Of a DNA stretch of 64,000 nucleotides, positions 26,832-35,914 are shown piece by piece. This stretch comes from an uncultured Stomatobaculum sp. Its GTDB lineage: Bacteria > Bacillota > Clostridia > Lachnospirales > Lachnospiraceae. The stretch lies in assembly GCF_937924975.1 (NCBI RefSeq), contig NZ_CALEYG010000011.1, forward strand, positions 32,772-96,771. The letters run 5' to 3'. Numbering within the stretch: the stretch's first letter is position 1; each line of letters begins with the position of its first letter. A model generated the notes under the pieces. It was not told where the DNA came from and made no database searches. It was given only the letters and a program-made list of their open reading frames with translations. Both the position numbers and the translations under genes were made by a program.

Positions 26832-28106
26832 TCAGTGCAGCAGAATCGCGGCGAGAATACCGCCGAGCGTCAGCATGAGCGCGCCTATGCTCCTGGTCAC
26901 AATCTGCGCAAAAGGCAGGAGCGCCATGCGATCCGCCGCCGAGAGCACGGCCACATTGCCGGAGCCCCCCATATTGGTCGTGCACATGCCGGCCGCAATC
27001 GAGGCTTCGAGCGGGTAAAAGCCCATGAGCCTGCTGCCCACAAAGCCCGCGGTCAGCGTGATGGCGAGTACGCCGAGCACGATAGTCAAAAGATACGGCA
27101 GCGTGAGCACCGCCGCGAGCCGGTTTAAGTCGAGAAGCACAATGCCTATCCCCGTGAGTGCTGCCGCCGTAAAGGCGCGAATCACAAACTGTCCCCAGAC
27201 CGCCGCTGCCTCTTCCGTCTCCTCGGGCAGGACAGAAAAGCCCTTTGCCGCCATAATACAGAGTATCATGCCCGCATAGGCGGGCAGCGCCGGGATGAAG
27301 CCGTGTAAGAGCGCACCGGCCGTATAAAAAGCGAGTGAGAGCAGAAGTCCCGCGAGCAGACTCCCGAAGTCTGCCTGTGCAGGACTTTTTTTCTGCACCG
27401 CCCCCTCTCCCCGAAGCAGCTGCCCGCCGCCGCTCAGTTTCGGAAAGCGCGCCGAAAGTCGCACCGTAAGCGCGCCGAAGAGGATGGACACAATGTTTCC
27501 GAGCACCGTCGCCGGTGCAATCCGGGTCAGAATCTCACCGGCCGGCATGCCGCTCGCCTCCGCATAGATTGCGGAGAGCGGCACCGCGCCCGCGGTCATC
27601 CCGCCGGAAGTCATCGGAATCGCGATATAGAGCAGGCTCTCCGACACCGAAAAGCCCTGCAAAAGACCGAGCAGCACCACCACCGCTGTCCCCGCCGCGA
27701 CACCGGCAAGCGCGGTCGGCAGAATGCGGAGGGAGGCGCGAAACAAAAGCCGCCGGTCGATCTGAAAGAGGCTGCCCGTAATCAGAGCCGCAATGTAAAA
27801 AATCAGAAAGCCCTCGCTCTCTATAAAGCGGCCGAGTATCTCTGTGCTGCCCTTCGGCAAAAGGCCGCTCGCCCCGATTGCCGCGCCGCCGAGCACACAG
27901 ACCACCGAACCCCCGAAATAGGTCCGCACAAGCGGCACACTCTTTCCGAGCTCGTTCAGGCCCTCGCCGAGCACCAACAGTAAAAATAAGCCGCCCGGCA
28001 GCCCGGCCGGAATGACACCGCGCCGCAGCGCGAGACACAGAAGTCCCAGCACGGCGAGGTAGAGCGGCAGCGGAAGTCCCGCGACCCGTTTCATTTCTTT
28101 CCTCAT
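26832..28106 (-). CDS. 2-hydroxycarboxylate transporter family protein (citrate/malate:Na+ symporter-like)
   Basis: This 424-aa inner membrane protein has about 11 hydrophobic helices. The family's two GGxxxG-type re-entrant motifs are visible: IPMTSGGMTAGAVPLSAIY, and CTTNMGGSGNVAVLSAADRM followed by LPFAQIVTRSIGA. The family (CitS, CimH, MleP) takes up citrate, malate or related acids with sodium or protons. No citrate lyase or malolactic genes are nearby, so the substrate is open. It overlaps the small upstream gene by 4 nt. Confidence 0.87.
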   Translation of the reverse strand: MRKEMKRVAGLPLPLYLAVLGLLCLALRRGVIPAGLPGGLFLLLVLGEGLNELGKSVPLVRTYFGGSVVCVLGGAAIGASGLLPKGSTEILGRFIESEGFLIFYIAALITGSLFQIDRRLLFRASLRILPTALAGVAAGTAVVVLLGLLQGFSVSESLLYIAIPMTSGGMTAGAVPLSAIYAEASGMPAGEILTRIAPATVLGNIVSILFGALTVRLSARFPKLSGGGQLLRGEGAVQKKSPAQADFGSLLAGLLLSLAFYTAGALLHGFIPALPAYAGMILCIMAAKGFSVLPEETEEAAAVWGQFVIRAFTAAALTGIGIVLLDLNRLAAVLTLPYLLTIVLGVLAITLTAGFVGSRLMGFYPLEASIAAGMCTTNMGGSGNVAVLSAADRMALLPFAQIVTRSIGALMLTLGGILAAILLH

Positions 28107-28642
28107 CTCTCACGCCCCCCTTCCGCTGCCATTCCCTCTGCGGCTGCCCGTATCGCAAAAAATTCACGGAACGTTTTTTCCTCCCCTTCGATGCCCCGCT
28201 TTATTTTTTCCAGTCTCCGTTTTCCGACCCTGCGGTCCAGAATCGCGAAAACGCGGACCAGCATATTTTCGCTTGCGAGACTCTCTTCGATGCTCTGATT
28301 GTCAAACATCGAAAAGGCCTCATAGAAACTCCGCTGGTCAAAGACACCGAGCTGCACCGCAGTGTCATCCATAAACGCCATCTCCTCTTTCATCCGCCTC
28401 TCATAGCACGCATCCCGCGGAAACAGCGCAGCCTTAAACCAGTTATTATAATAGCAGCCCGCAATGATTTCCTTACCGTCAAGGCGTATCGCCGCGCGCC
28501 CCTCATGATCCGGGCACTGATTGTAACTCGTCGCATAATATTGAATATGCCCACGGAGGGACGCTGCCAAATATTCGTTCTCCAGTTTGCTTCTCATACC
28601 GCTCCAGCTCACAGTATGCCCTCCCGCTTCCGAATCTCTCAT
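28103..28642 (-). CDS. SF0329-like hypothetical protein
   Basis: This 179-aa protein of unknown function looks like the uncharacterised SF0329 family by its pattern WSGMRSKLENEYLAASLRGHIQYYATSYNQ followed by EGRAAIRLDGKEI. No membrane segment or known catalytic motif is visible. The start may be at 28642 or at the Met of the WSGMR motif (28597), which has a GGAG site close upstream. Coupled to the transporter by a 4-nt overlap. Confidence 0.6.
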   Translation of the reverse strand: MRDSEAGGHTVSWSGMRSKLENEYLAASLRGHIQYYATSYNQCPDHEGRAAIRLDGKEIIAGCYYNNWFKAALFPRDACYERRMKEEMAFMDDTAVQLGVFDQRSFYEAFSMFDNQSIEESLASENMLVRVFAILDRRVGKRRLEKIKRGIEGEEKTFREFFAIRAAAEGMAAEGGRER

Positions 28643-28763
28643 TGTGATATTCTCATCTTAATTTACCCCGCAATTCCCTGTCAAGAAAGCCTCTTCGGTG
28701 GCATAATAGAGTTCACCCGAAAACGGTTTATTTCCGAAATTCGCTTTGTCTTTAGGAGGCTCT

Positions 28764-29816
28764 ATGCGTTACCCTCATTTTTTACCCGAAAACGGCTGCA
28801 TCGGCTTTATCTCCCCTGCCTTCGGCGCTGCCACGGAACCCTACCGCTCCGCTTTTCTGAATGCCCGTGCTAAGTTTGAAGCCATGGGCTACCGCTGCGT
28901 GACCGGCCCGAACGCCTTTGTACAGGAAGGGGTCGGCATCAGCAATACGCCGAAGGCCTGCGCGGCCGAAGTCAATGACTTTTTCATGCGAAACGACACG
29001 GACATCCTGATTTCCCTCGGCGGCGGCGAGCTGATGTGCACCATCCTGGATGATGTCGATTTTCCCGCGCTTCGGGCCGCTGCCCCCAAGTGGTTTATGG
29101 GATTTTCAGACAACACAAACCTCACTTTCCTCCTGCCGACTCTCTGTGACACAGCAGCCATCTACGGCCCGAATGCCCCCGCCTTCGGCATGGAGCCCTG
29201 GCACCCGGCACTTTTTGATGCCTTCGCTTTACTCACCGGCAAGCGCGCGGCCTTCGAAAACTATCCCCGCTGGCAGTATGCGGCGCTTCGCGACGAAGAG
29301 CACCCGCTGCTCCCCTACCATTTGGACCGCGAGACCAAACTCCGCTGCTTTTGTCCGGATGCGCACGGCGACATGAAGGAGACAGAGGCGCCGCTCACGC
29401 TCCGCGGTCGCCTGCTCGGCGGTTGCCTCGATGTGCTGCGCGGTCTCGCCGGCACTTCTTATGACCGCACGGAAGCGTTCCTTCGGCGCTATCCGGACGA
29501 ACCTCTGCTCTGGTTCTTCGAGTCCTGCGACCTCAATGTCTTTGATATGGAGCGTTCTCTCTGGCAGCTCGAGCACTGCGGCTGGTTCTCTCGCGTCGGC
29601 GGTTTTCTGATCGGGCGCCCCCTGCACTTTGACGAACCGCTCTTCGGGCTCGACCAATATGCGGCTGTCCTCCACCGCCTCGAAAAATACCGCGTTCCGA
29701 TCATCATGGATGCGGACTTCGGACATCTCCCGCCGGCGCTCCCGCTGGTCAGCGGCGCCCTTGCAACCGTCGCGCGGCGCGGAAATACCCTCCGCCTCTC
29801 CTACGATTTTCACTGA
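28764..29816 (+). CDS. S66-family LD-carboxypeptidase-like serine peptidase
   Basis: This 350-aa member of peptidase family S66 includes LD-carboxypeptidase (muropeptide recycling) and MccF (microcin C immunity) relatives. The nucleophile Ser is in FMGFSDNTNLTFLL. The Glu region is LLWFFESCDLNVFD and the His is in DADFGHLPPALPLVSG. The start at 28764 follows a perfect AGGAGG; the frame extends six codons more upstream without a site. The larger size and insertions are closer to the MccF-like subgroup than to LdcA. No signal peptide, so it acts in the cytoplasm. Confidence 0.85.
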   Translation: MRYPHFLPENGCIGFISPAFGAATEPYRSAFLNARAKFEAMGYRCVTGPNAFVQEGVGISNTPKACAAEVNDFFMRNDTDILISLGGGELMCTILDDVDFPALRAAAPKWFMGFSDNTNLTFLLPTLCDTAAIYGPNAPAFGMEPWHPALFDAFALLTGKRAAFENYPRWQYAALRDEEHPLLPYHLDRETKLRCFCPDAHGDMKETEAPLTLRGRLLGGCLDVLRGLAGTSYDRTEAFLRRYPDEPLLWFFESCDLNVFDMERSLWQLEHCGWFSRVGGFLIGRPLHFDEPLFGLDQYAAVLHRLEKYRVPIIMDADFGHLPPALPLVSGALATVARRGNTLRLSYDFH

Positions 29817-29874
29817 AACGCTGTTATCTATCTCATAAATATCAATGCATTTTACTGAAATTCGGCCGCCTCTG

Positions 29875-29903
29875 TTTACAGCGCTTTTTTCCTGTGGTAC
29901 AGT
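29875..29903 (+). promoter_or_regulatory. predicted sigma-A promoter of glnN
   Basis: TTTACA (29875-29880), 17-nt spacer, TACAGT (29898-29903), 37 nt before the GSIII start. No nitrogen-control operator was recognised. Confidence 0.55.
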
Positions 29904-29940
29904 CACGCAAACATGTTCACTTGCATACAAGGAGGAACCA

Positions 29941-32076
29941 ATGGAAGAAAAACACGAAAGGGTAAACATTGCGGAACTGTTCGGTGAAAATGTGTTCGGC
30001 GACCGCGTGATGCGGGAGCGCCTGCCGAAGGCCGTCTACCAGCGCGTGCGGGAAATGATGACCAAAGGCTACGAGCTGGAGCCCGCGATTGCGGATTCCG
30101 TCGCCCAGGCGATGAAGGAATGGGCCGTCGAGAACGGTGCGACCCACTACACCCACTGGTTCCAGCCGCTCTCCGGCGTCGCCGCCGAGAAGCACGACAG
30201 CTTCCTTTCCGGTGTGGATTCCGAAGGGCGCGCTCTGCTTGAATTCTCCGGCAAGAACCTGGTCCGGAGCGAGGCCGATGCCTCGTCCTTCCCCTCCGGC
30301 GGTCTCCGCGCCACCTTTGAGGCGCGCGGCTACACAGTCTGGGACTGCACGAGCCCTGCCTTTCTCCGGAAAGAGGGCGACTGCGTGACGCTCTGTATTC
30401 CGACCGCCTTCTGTGCCTACGCGGGCGAGGCGCTCGACCAGAAGACGCCCCTGCTCCGCTCCATGCAGGTCTTAAACCGCGAGGCACTTCGTATTTTAAA
30501 GCTCTTCGGCATAAACGACGCAAAATGGGTCAAGCCCTCGGTCGGCGCCGAGCAGGAATATTTCCTCATTGACCGCGAAAAATATTTGAAGCGGAAGGAT
30601 CTGATTTACACCGGCCGCACGCTCTTCGGCAGCATGCCCGCAAAGGGCCAGGAGCTCGACGACCACTACTTCGGCGTGCTAAGGAAGCGCATCGCCGCGT
30701 TTATGCGCGATGTGGACATGGAACTCTGGAAGCTCGGCGTCAGCGCAAAGACCGAGCACAACGAGGTCGCCCCCTGCCAGCACGAGCTCGCGCCGATTTT
30801 TGAAGAGGCAAATCTCGCGGTCGACCACAACCAGCTGACCATGGAAATACTCCAGAAGCAGGCCGGTCGCCACGGTCTCGAATGTCTGCTGCACGAGAAG
30901 CCCTTTGCCGGCGTCAACGGCTCGGGCAAACACAACAACTGGTCCGTCTCGACCGACACCGGCTTAAACCTCTTAAACCCCGGCAAGCGCCCGCACGAGA
31001 ATCAGCTGTTTCTCCTGACGCTCGCCTGTGTGCTCGCGGCCGTAGATACGCACGCCGACCTCCTGCGTCTCTCCGCGGCAAATGTCGGCAATGATCACCG
31101 GCTCGGCGCGGATGAGGCGCCGCCCGCAATCATCTCCTGCTTCCTCGGCTCCCAGCTCGAGGATATTGTCGCACAGATTATCGAGACCGGTGTCGCAAGC
31201 AGCTCGCTCTCCGGAAAGAGCCTCGAGACCCATGTCGACACGCTCCCGAATCTCTACGCCGATGTGACCGACCGAAACCGCACCTCGCCCTTCGCCTTCA
31301 CCGGCAACAAGTTCGAGTTCCGCATGGTCGGCTCCGGCGACAGCATCGCGAGTGCCAACATTGTCCTGAATACCATCCTCGCAGAGCAGTTCCGCCTCGC
31401 GGCCGACCGCCTCGAACAGGCCTCGTCCGTCAAAGAAGCGGCGTGGGAACTGATCCGCGAACTCTTAACCAAGCATCAGCGCATTGTCTTCAACGGCAAC
31501 GGCTACTCTGAGGAGTGGGTGCAGGAGGCAGCGCGACGCGGGCTCCCGAACTTGAAGTCCTCGATCGATGCGATTCCCGCCTTTACGAGCAAAAAGGCCG
31601 TGGAACTCTTCTCTGCCTTCGGCATCTACTCCGAGACCGAGTTAAAGAGCCGCAGCATTGTCGCCTATGAGAACTATGCAAAGCGCATCAACATCGAGGC
31701 GCGCGCCATGATCAATATCTCCGGCAAGCAGTTGATTCCCGCGGCGATTCACTATGTGACCCGGCTTGCAACCTCGGTGAATCAGGTGAAGAGCGCCTGC
31801 GCCGCGGCCGATGTGAGCGTGCAGGAGGATTTGCTGCTCCGCGCGAGCGAGCTCCTCAGCGATATGAAGCGAAGCCGCGAGAAGTTACAGAGCGATACCG
31901 ATCTCGCCGCCTCCATTCAGGATCCGGCCGCGCGCGCCGCAGCCTACCACACGCAGATTGTCACGGACATGCGGATTCTCCGCGAGAGCGCCGATGCGCT
32001 CGAGACCGTGATTGACAAGGATCTCTGGCCGCTCCCGAGCTACGGCGACATGCTGTTTGAAGTCAGCGAGCCGTAA
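29941..32076 (+). CDS. glnN: type III glutamine synthetase (GSIII)
   Basis: This 711-aa GSIII makes glutamine from glutamate and ammonia. It shows the GSIII-specific N-terminus (ELFGENVFGDRVMRERLP), FPSGGLRATFEARGYTVWD, the catalytic VGAEQEYFLID, EHNEVAPCQHELAPIFEEAN, and NGSGKHNNWSVST in the nucleotide site. Length matches GSIII (about 700 aa) and not GSI. The start at 29941 has an AAGGAGG site. Monocistronic, with its own promoter and a strong terminator at 32092-32127. Confidence 0.96.
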   Translation: MEEKHERVNIAELFGENVFGDRVMRERLPKAVYQRVREMMTKGYELEPAIADSVAQAMKEWAVENGATHYTHWFQPLSGVAAEKHDSFLSGVDSEGRALLEFSGKNLVRSEADASSFPSGGLRATFEARGYTVWDCTSPAFLRKEGDCVTLCIPTAFCAYAGEALDQKTPLLRSMQVLNREALRILKLFGINDAKWVKPSVGAEQEYFLIDREKYLKRKDLIYTGRTLFGSMPAKGQELDDHYFGVLRKRIAAFMRDVDMELWKLGVSAKTEHNEVAPCQHELAPIFEEANLAVDHNQLTMEILQKQAGRHGLECLLHEKPFAGVNGSGKHNNWSVSTDTGLNLLNPGKRPHENQLFLLTLACVLAAVDTHADLLRLSAANVGNDHRLGADEAPPAIISCFLGSQLEDIVAQIIETGVASSSLSGKSLETHVDTLPNLYADVTDRNRTSPFAFTGNKFEFRMVGSGDSIASANIVLNTILAEQFRLAADRLEQASSVKEAAWELIRELLTKHQRIVFNGNGYSEEWVQEAARRGLPNLKSSIDAIPAFTSKKAVELFSAFGIYSETELKSRSIVAYENYAKRINIEARAMINISGKQLIPAAIHYVTRLATSVNQVKSACAAADVSVQEDLLLRASELLSDMKRSREKLQSDTDLAASIQDPAARAAAYHTQIVTDMRILRESADALETVIDKDLWPLPSYGDMLFEVSEP

Positions 32077-32091
32077 ACAAGCAGCTACGAA

Positions 32092-32131
32092 AAGAGAGGC
32101 ACATGCAAATTTGCATGTGCCTCTCTTCTTT
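32092..32131. terminator. bidirectional terminator, perfect 18-bp palindrome
   Basis: AAGAGAGGCACATGCAAA (32092-32109) is directly followed by its exact reverse complement (32110-32127). A-rich and T-rich flanks allow termination in both directions between the convergent glnN and zinc-binding lipoprotein genes. Confidence 0.85.
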
Positions 32132-32162
32132 TCCCGAATCTGTTTCGGCTGTCTGCTTTTTC

Positions 32163-33740
32163 TTACTGCAGCGCCTGCTTCAGAACCTCAAGGTTCTTTT
32201 GCATCACGCCGAGGTAAGTCTCGCCGTCCGCCATGTTCTTCTCGGTCACGGACTGCATGGAGTCGAGGACCAGAATCTTCTGATTCTTCTCCTTGGTGTT
32301 CTGCTGAATCGTGTTCGCAATCTTCTGATCGGAATTCTCAATCACAAGGATGCTGCCGAGCTTCTTCTCATCCACCTTGTCCGCGAGGAAGCGAACCGTC
32401 TCAAAGCTCGCCTCGGTGTCCGCCGAGCAGCCGACAAACGCCGCACTGTAGTCGAGGCCGTAGTCATCCACGAGATAGCGGAACGGGAAGCGATCGCCGA
32501 AGAGCAGGTACTTATTTGCCGCGTTCTTCACGACATCCGCATACTGCGTGTCGAGCTCGGAGAGCTGCTTCACATAAGCCTCTGCGTTCTTCTTGTAGCT
32601 CTCTGCGTTTGCCGTGTCGAGCGCGGAGAGATCCTCGGCAATCTTGTTCACATAGAGCTCCGCGTTCTTCAGAGAAAGCCAGACATGCTCGTCGTACTCG
32701 GTCTCCTCGTGGTGATCGTGACCCGCGAGCTCATCGGCGACTTCTTCGCCCGTGAGCGCCGCCGGATAGAATGTCGGCCAGGAATTCTCGGGATCCTTGA
32801 TTGCGTCAAAGCTCTCGTTGCTAAAGCGGATGTGGAAGTGCTCCGCCGTCGCCGGCGCAATCATGTGATCGTTGAACTCCACATAAATCGGTGCGCCGGA
32901 ATTCTTATCCTCCGCCTCGAAGCGGTACATCGCAGCCTTGGTGCCCGTGGACCAGTTCTGGATGTAGGTGCCGACATACTTGTACGGGGACTTCACGGTC
33001 TTGCCGCTCTCATCCGTGAAGCTGATCGTATCGCCGTCGATGTTAATCTTCGAGATATCGGTCTCGTAGCCCTTCGTATAGTAAGCCTTGTACTCCTCTG
33101 CGGTCATCTTACCGGTCTGCTCGGCCTTCTCCTTGAATGCCGTATCGAGCGCGCCGCTCTTTGCGAGCGGGTAAGCGGACTGCCAGTCGCCCTTCCAGTC
33201 GGCGAGGGTTCTGTCCTTTACCTCGCTGTCCTCGAAGGTAGAGACTTCCTTGCCGTGGCTGTGCTCGTGGTCATGCTCGTCCTCGCTCTCCTGCATGCCC
33301 TCCTTCATCTCCTCTTCCTTCGCCTTGTCGCCGAGGGTCTCCATGAGGTTGATGACCTTCATGTTCTTGTTCTTCGCCTCTTTGAGCGCATCGTCGACCC
33401 AGCCGTCGGACTCGCCGCCCACATAGATGAAGAGATCCGCCTCGCTGATTTTTGCGATGTCCTCTGCGCTCGGCTGGAAACTGTGCAAATCCACGCCGTT
33501 CTTTAAGAGCAGCGTGAGCTCCGCATTCTCCGCCTTATCGCCGAGCACTGCCTTTGCCCAGTCGTACTCCGGAAAAATGGTCGTGACAACCTTTAACTTC
33601 TGACCGCCCGCAGCCGTGCTCTCTGTCTTTGCCTCACCGCTTCCCGCCGCGCTGCTCTCTGCCTTCTTGCTTCCGCCGCAGCCGGCCAATAATGCTGCCG
33701 AAAGCGCGGAGACCAAAAGAAACTGTCCGAACTTTTTCAT
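32163..33740 (-). CDS. zinc-binding lipoprotein: ZnuA/AdcA-type solute-binding protein with an internal ZinT domain
   Basis: This 525-aa surface lipoprotein (lipobox LLAGC, Cys 21) is predicted to capture Zn for an ABC importer. Residues 48-150 form the N-lobe of a ZnuA fold with ligand His in DLHSFQPS. A His-rich stretch (DEHDHEHSHG) follows. Residues 167-343 form a complete ZinT domain (TLADWKGDWQSAYP, YVGTYIQNWS, AEHFHIRF). A second His-rich stretch (GHDHHEE) leads to the ZnuA C-lobe starting at DEHVWLSLKN. In streptococcal AdcA the ZinT domain is C-terminal; here it interrupts the ZnuA fold. No permease or ATPase is adjacent. A TTGCAA palindrome upstream may bind a metal-responsive repressor. 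Confidence 0.9.
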   Translation of the reverse strand: MKKFGQFLLVSALSAALLAGCGGSKKAESSAAGSGEAKTESTAAGGQKLKVVTTIFPEYDWAKAVLGDKAENAELTLLLKNGVDLHSFQPSAEDIAKISEADLFIYVGGESDGWVDDALKEAKNKNMKVINLMETLGDKAKEEEMKEGMQESEDEHDHEHSHGKEVSTFEDSEVKDRTLADWKGDWQSAYPLAKSGALDTAFKEKAEQTGKMTAEEYKAYYTKGYETDISKINIDGDTISFTDESGKTVKSPYKYVGTYIQNWSTGTKAAMYRFEAEDKNSGAPIYVEFNDHMIAPATAEHFHIRFSNESFDAIKDPENSWPTFYPAALTGEEVADELAGHDHHEETEYDEHVWLSLKNAELYVNKIAEDLSALDTANAESYKKNAEAYVKQLSELDTQYADVVKNAANKYLLFGDRFPFRYLVDDYGLDYSAAFVGCSADTEASFETVRFLADKVDEKKLGSILVIENSDQKIANTIQQNTKEKNQKILVLDSMQSVTEKNMADGETYLGVMQKNLEVLKQALQ

Positions 33741-33770
33741 ATGCCTCCTCTGTTATCCCCTTGATTGATA

Positions 33771-33805
33771 TTTGCAAACTGCTTCCATTTGCAATATGAT
33801 TGCAA
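33771..33805. promoter_or_regulatory. possible Fur/Zur-type operator upstream of the zinc lipoprotein
   Basis: TTGCAAT-ATG-ATTGCAA (33789-33805) is a perfect 7-3-7 palindrome, preceded 17 bp away by a further TTTGCAA (33771-33777). It sits about 50 nt upstream of the lipoprotein start, in the promoter zone between divergent genes. Palindromes of this form are typical of Fur-family metal regulators. Assignment to Zur is an inference from the gene it faces. Confidence 0.5.
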
Positions 33806-33881
33806 TTTTATTCCGAAACGAAGGCATTGTCAAGGAAAAATGTTAGATTTCTATAACTATTTTGGGTCGCGTGGAGTTACT

Positions 33882-34508
33882 ATGACAGAATCTGTTGCAA
33901 TTGTTCAATCAGAAATCAAGACCCTTTTTGCGGGAGATGCGAGCGGCCATGACTACTGGCACACTCTTCGCGTGTACCGCCTCGCGCGGCGTCTCGCCGA
34001 AGCGTATCCCTGCAATGAGACCCTGGTGGCTCTCGCCGCTCTCCTCCACGACGCCGATGACCCGAAGCTCTTTTCAGGAAAGGACTACCGGAATACCCGC
34101 CGCATCCTGAAAAAAGCTGCCATCTCCGAAGAGATGACAGCGAACATCATTTCCGTTATTTCCCAGGTCTCCTTCCACGGCACGGACAGTGTCGCCCCGG
34201 ACAGCATAGAAGGAAAAATCGTACAGGATGCCGACCGCCTGGATGCCCTCGGAGCCATCGGCATTGCAAGAACCTTTGCCTACGGCGGATCAAGGGGTCG
34301 GGCCATGTTTGACCCGACCGAAGCGCCTGCCTTAGGCCTCGGCAGCGAAGCCTACCACAATCACAAGGGCAGTTCTCTGCATCATTTTTTTGAAAAACTC
34401 TTCACGTTAAAAGACCTCATGAATACCGAGGCTGCAAAAGCCATCGCGGAACAACGCGAGCGCTTCCTGTGGGACTTTGTCATCGAGTTCTACGATGAGT
34501 GGTTTTGA
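33882..34508 (+). CDS. HD-domain phosphohydrolase
   Basis: This 208-aa metal-dependent hydrolase has the HD pattern HDYWHTLRVYRLAR, LAALLHDADDPK and later VQDADRLDALGAIGIAR, the YedJ-like arrangement (H...HD...D). Family members act on nucleotides or phosphorylated metabolites; the substrate here is unknown. The start at 33882 is preceded by GGAG; the longer upstream frame crosses the operator region and is unlikely to be coding. Divergent from the zinc lipoprotein. Confidence 0.85.
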   Translation: MTESVAIVQSEIKTLFAGDASGHDYWHTLRVYRLARRLAEAYPCNETLVALAALLHDADDPKLFSGKDYRNTRRILKKAAISEEMTANIISVISQVSFHGTDSVAPDSIEGKIVQDADRLDALGAIGIARTFAYGGSRGRAMFDPTEAPALGLGSEAYHNHKGSSLHHFFEKLFTLKDLMNTEAAKAIAEQRERFLWDFVIEFYDEWF

Positions 34509-34526
34509 GCCGCTCACATTCGCCGC

Positions 34527-35762
34527 TTATACCGTCGGAATAATAATCTCCACGCGGCGATTCTGCTGTCTGCCCTCCGCGGTCTCGTTGGTCGCGACCG
34601 GATGGCTCTCGCCGTAGCCCTGCGTCGTAATCTCCGCGGTCACGCCCTGTGCCTTCAGATACTCCTTGACCGCATTCGCGCGGTTCTCGGAGAGCGTCTG
34701 ATTATAGGCATCGTCCGCGTTGGAATCCGTGTGACCGTCAATTTCAAAGGCCGTAATCCCTGCCTCCGTGAGGAGCTTGGCAAGCTGGTTCAGCGTCTCC
34801 TGTGCCTCCGGTCGAATGTCGTATTTGTCGACATCGAAGAGCACACCGGAATCCAGGGTAATCAGGAGACTGTTTGCCTCGAGACTCGGGACAGCGGGAA
34901 CCGCACCGAGCCGCGGGAGGCGCGGCAGCGTGCCGAGCGGCGCCGCATCCACGGTTGCCTTCTGCGTTCCCTTGGTGACGGTCGCCTTGCCCTTGCCGTC
35001 GTTCTTGATTTTAAGCCCGCTCTCCGCATCGGAATAGCTGCCCGATCCGTCCTTCTTCTGTGTAATCTGCACTTTACCCGCGCGGTAGCTCATCGCATCA
35101 TCGTCCGCGGTGACGGTGACTCCGTTCTGCGTGTTTGTGTACAGGCCCTCGCCGTCGTCATCCACCATCAGCGAGATGCCGTAGCGATCATCCTTATAGC
35201 TGCCTGCGCCGTCATCATCCACCTGGAGGGAGATGCCTTGCTTACTGTCGAGGTACTGACCCGAACCGTCGTCGTCGCGCTGAATCGTGATGCCGCGCTC
35301 TGCGTCGATATACTGCCCCTCACCGTTGCCGTCGGTCTGCACGGTCAAATTCCCGTCTTTATACTGCCCCTCGCCGTTGCTGCCGAGCTGCATGACCGCA
35401 GAACCGCGCTGAATCTGATCGTTCTCTACCCTGACCGGCGTGACCGTGATGCCCGGAACCGAGCTGAGCGCCTTGGTCTTGTCGAGCGTGATTTTTGCGG
35501 CCGGATTCTCCGAAATGCCGAGATCCGGCAAAACAACTGCCGGAATCTCCGGAATCTGACCGGGCGCATACCCCGGCACCGCCATGTCCGAAGCAGCCAC
35601 CGCTGTTGTCTCGGCCGCAGTGCCCGTCGCCTGCGTCGAAGCAACCTCGGACTGCGCCGCCGCAGTGCTCGCCGCACTGCTCTTTGCCTTTTTGCCGGAT
35701 GCGCAGCCTGTGGCCGCAACGCTGAGTGCCAGAACGGTCGCGCAGAGCATTGTTTTCTTCAT
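34527..35762 (-). CDS. OmpA-domain lipoprotein with acidic repeats
   Basis: This 411-aa exported lipoprotein has an N-terminal signal with lipobox-like ATGC (Cys 20) and an Ala/Ser/Thr-rich spacer. About seven tandem 20-residue repeats follow (residues 126-262) of the form DGxGxYxDxxxGIxLxxDD. The C-terminal OmpA/MotB-type peptidoglycan-binding domain (about 300-411) shows LFDVDKYDIRPEA, EIDGHTDSNADDAYN and LSENRANAVKEYLKAQGV. The OmpA domain would bind the diaminopimelate peptide of the wall, tethering the repeat region at the surface. The aspartate-rich repeats may bind calcium (inferred). Single gene, no obvious partners. Confidence 0.85.
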   Translation of the reverse strand: MKKTMLCATVLALSVAATGCASGKKAKSSAASTAAAQSEVASTQATGTAAETTAVAASDMAVPGYAPGQIPEIPAVVLPDLGISENPAAKITLDKTKALSSVPGITVTPVRVENDQIQRGSAVMQLGSNGEGQYKDGNLTVQTDGNGEGQYIDAERGITIQRDDDGSGQYLDSKQGISLQVDDDGAGSYKDDRYGISLMVDDDGEGLYTNTQNGVTVTADDDAMSYRAGKVQITQKKDGSGSYSDAESGLKIKNDGKGKATVTKGTQKATVDAAPLGTLPRLPRLGAVPAVPSLEANSLLITLDSGVLFDVDKYDIRPEAQETLNQLAKLLTEAGITAFEIDGHTDSNADDAYNQTLSENRANAVKEYLKAQGVTAEITTQGYGESHPVATNETAEGRQQNRRVEIIIPTV

Positions 35763-35914
35763 CTGTGATCCTCCCTAAGCTTTGATATTTGCCTATCATA
35801 ACAGAGCCGCAAACTGTTGTCTATTCACACAAAGACTGCAAATCTGTCGATTTCCTTAGGGGTTTGCGGGCATTTCTCTGCCACAACCTGTCCGCCCGGG
35901 GAGTAGCCGCCGGA

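Noticed and set aside
32103..33506. 467-codon plus-strand open frame antisense to the zinc lipoprotein gene
   Set aside because: Long shadow frames are common opposite GC-rich genes; the protein is composed of Leu/Arg/Val strings without domains, while the minus strand encodes a clear lipoprotein.
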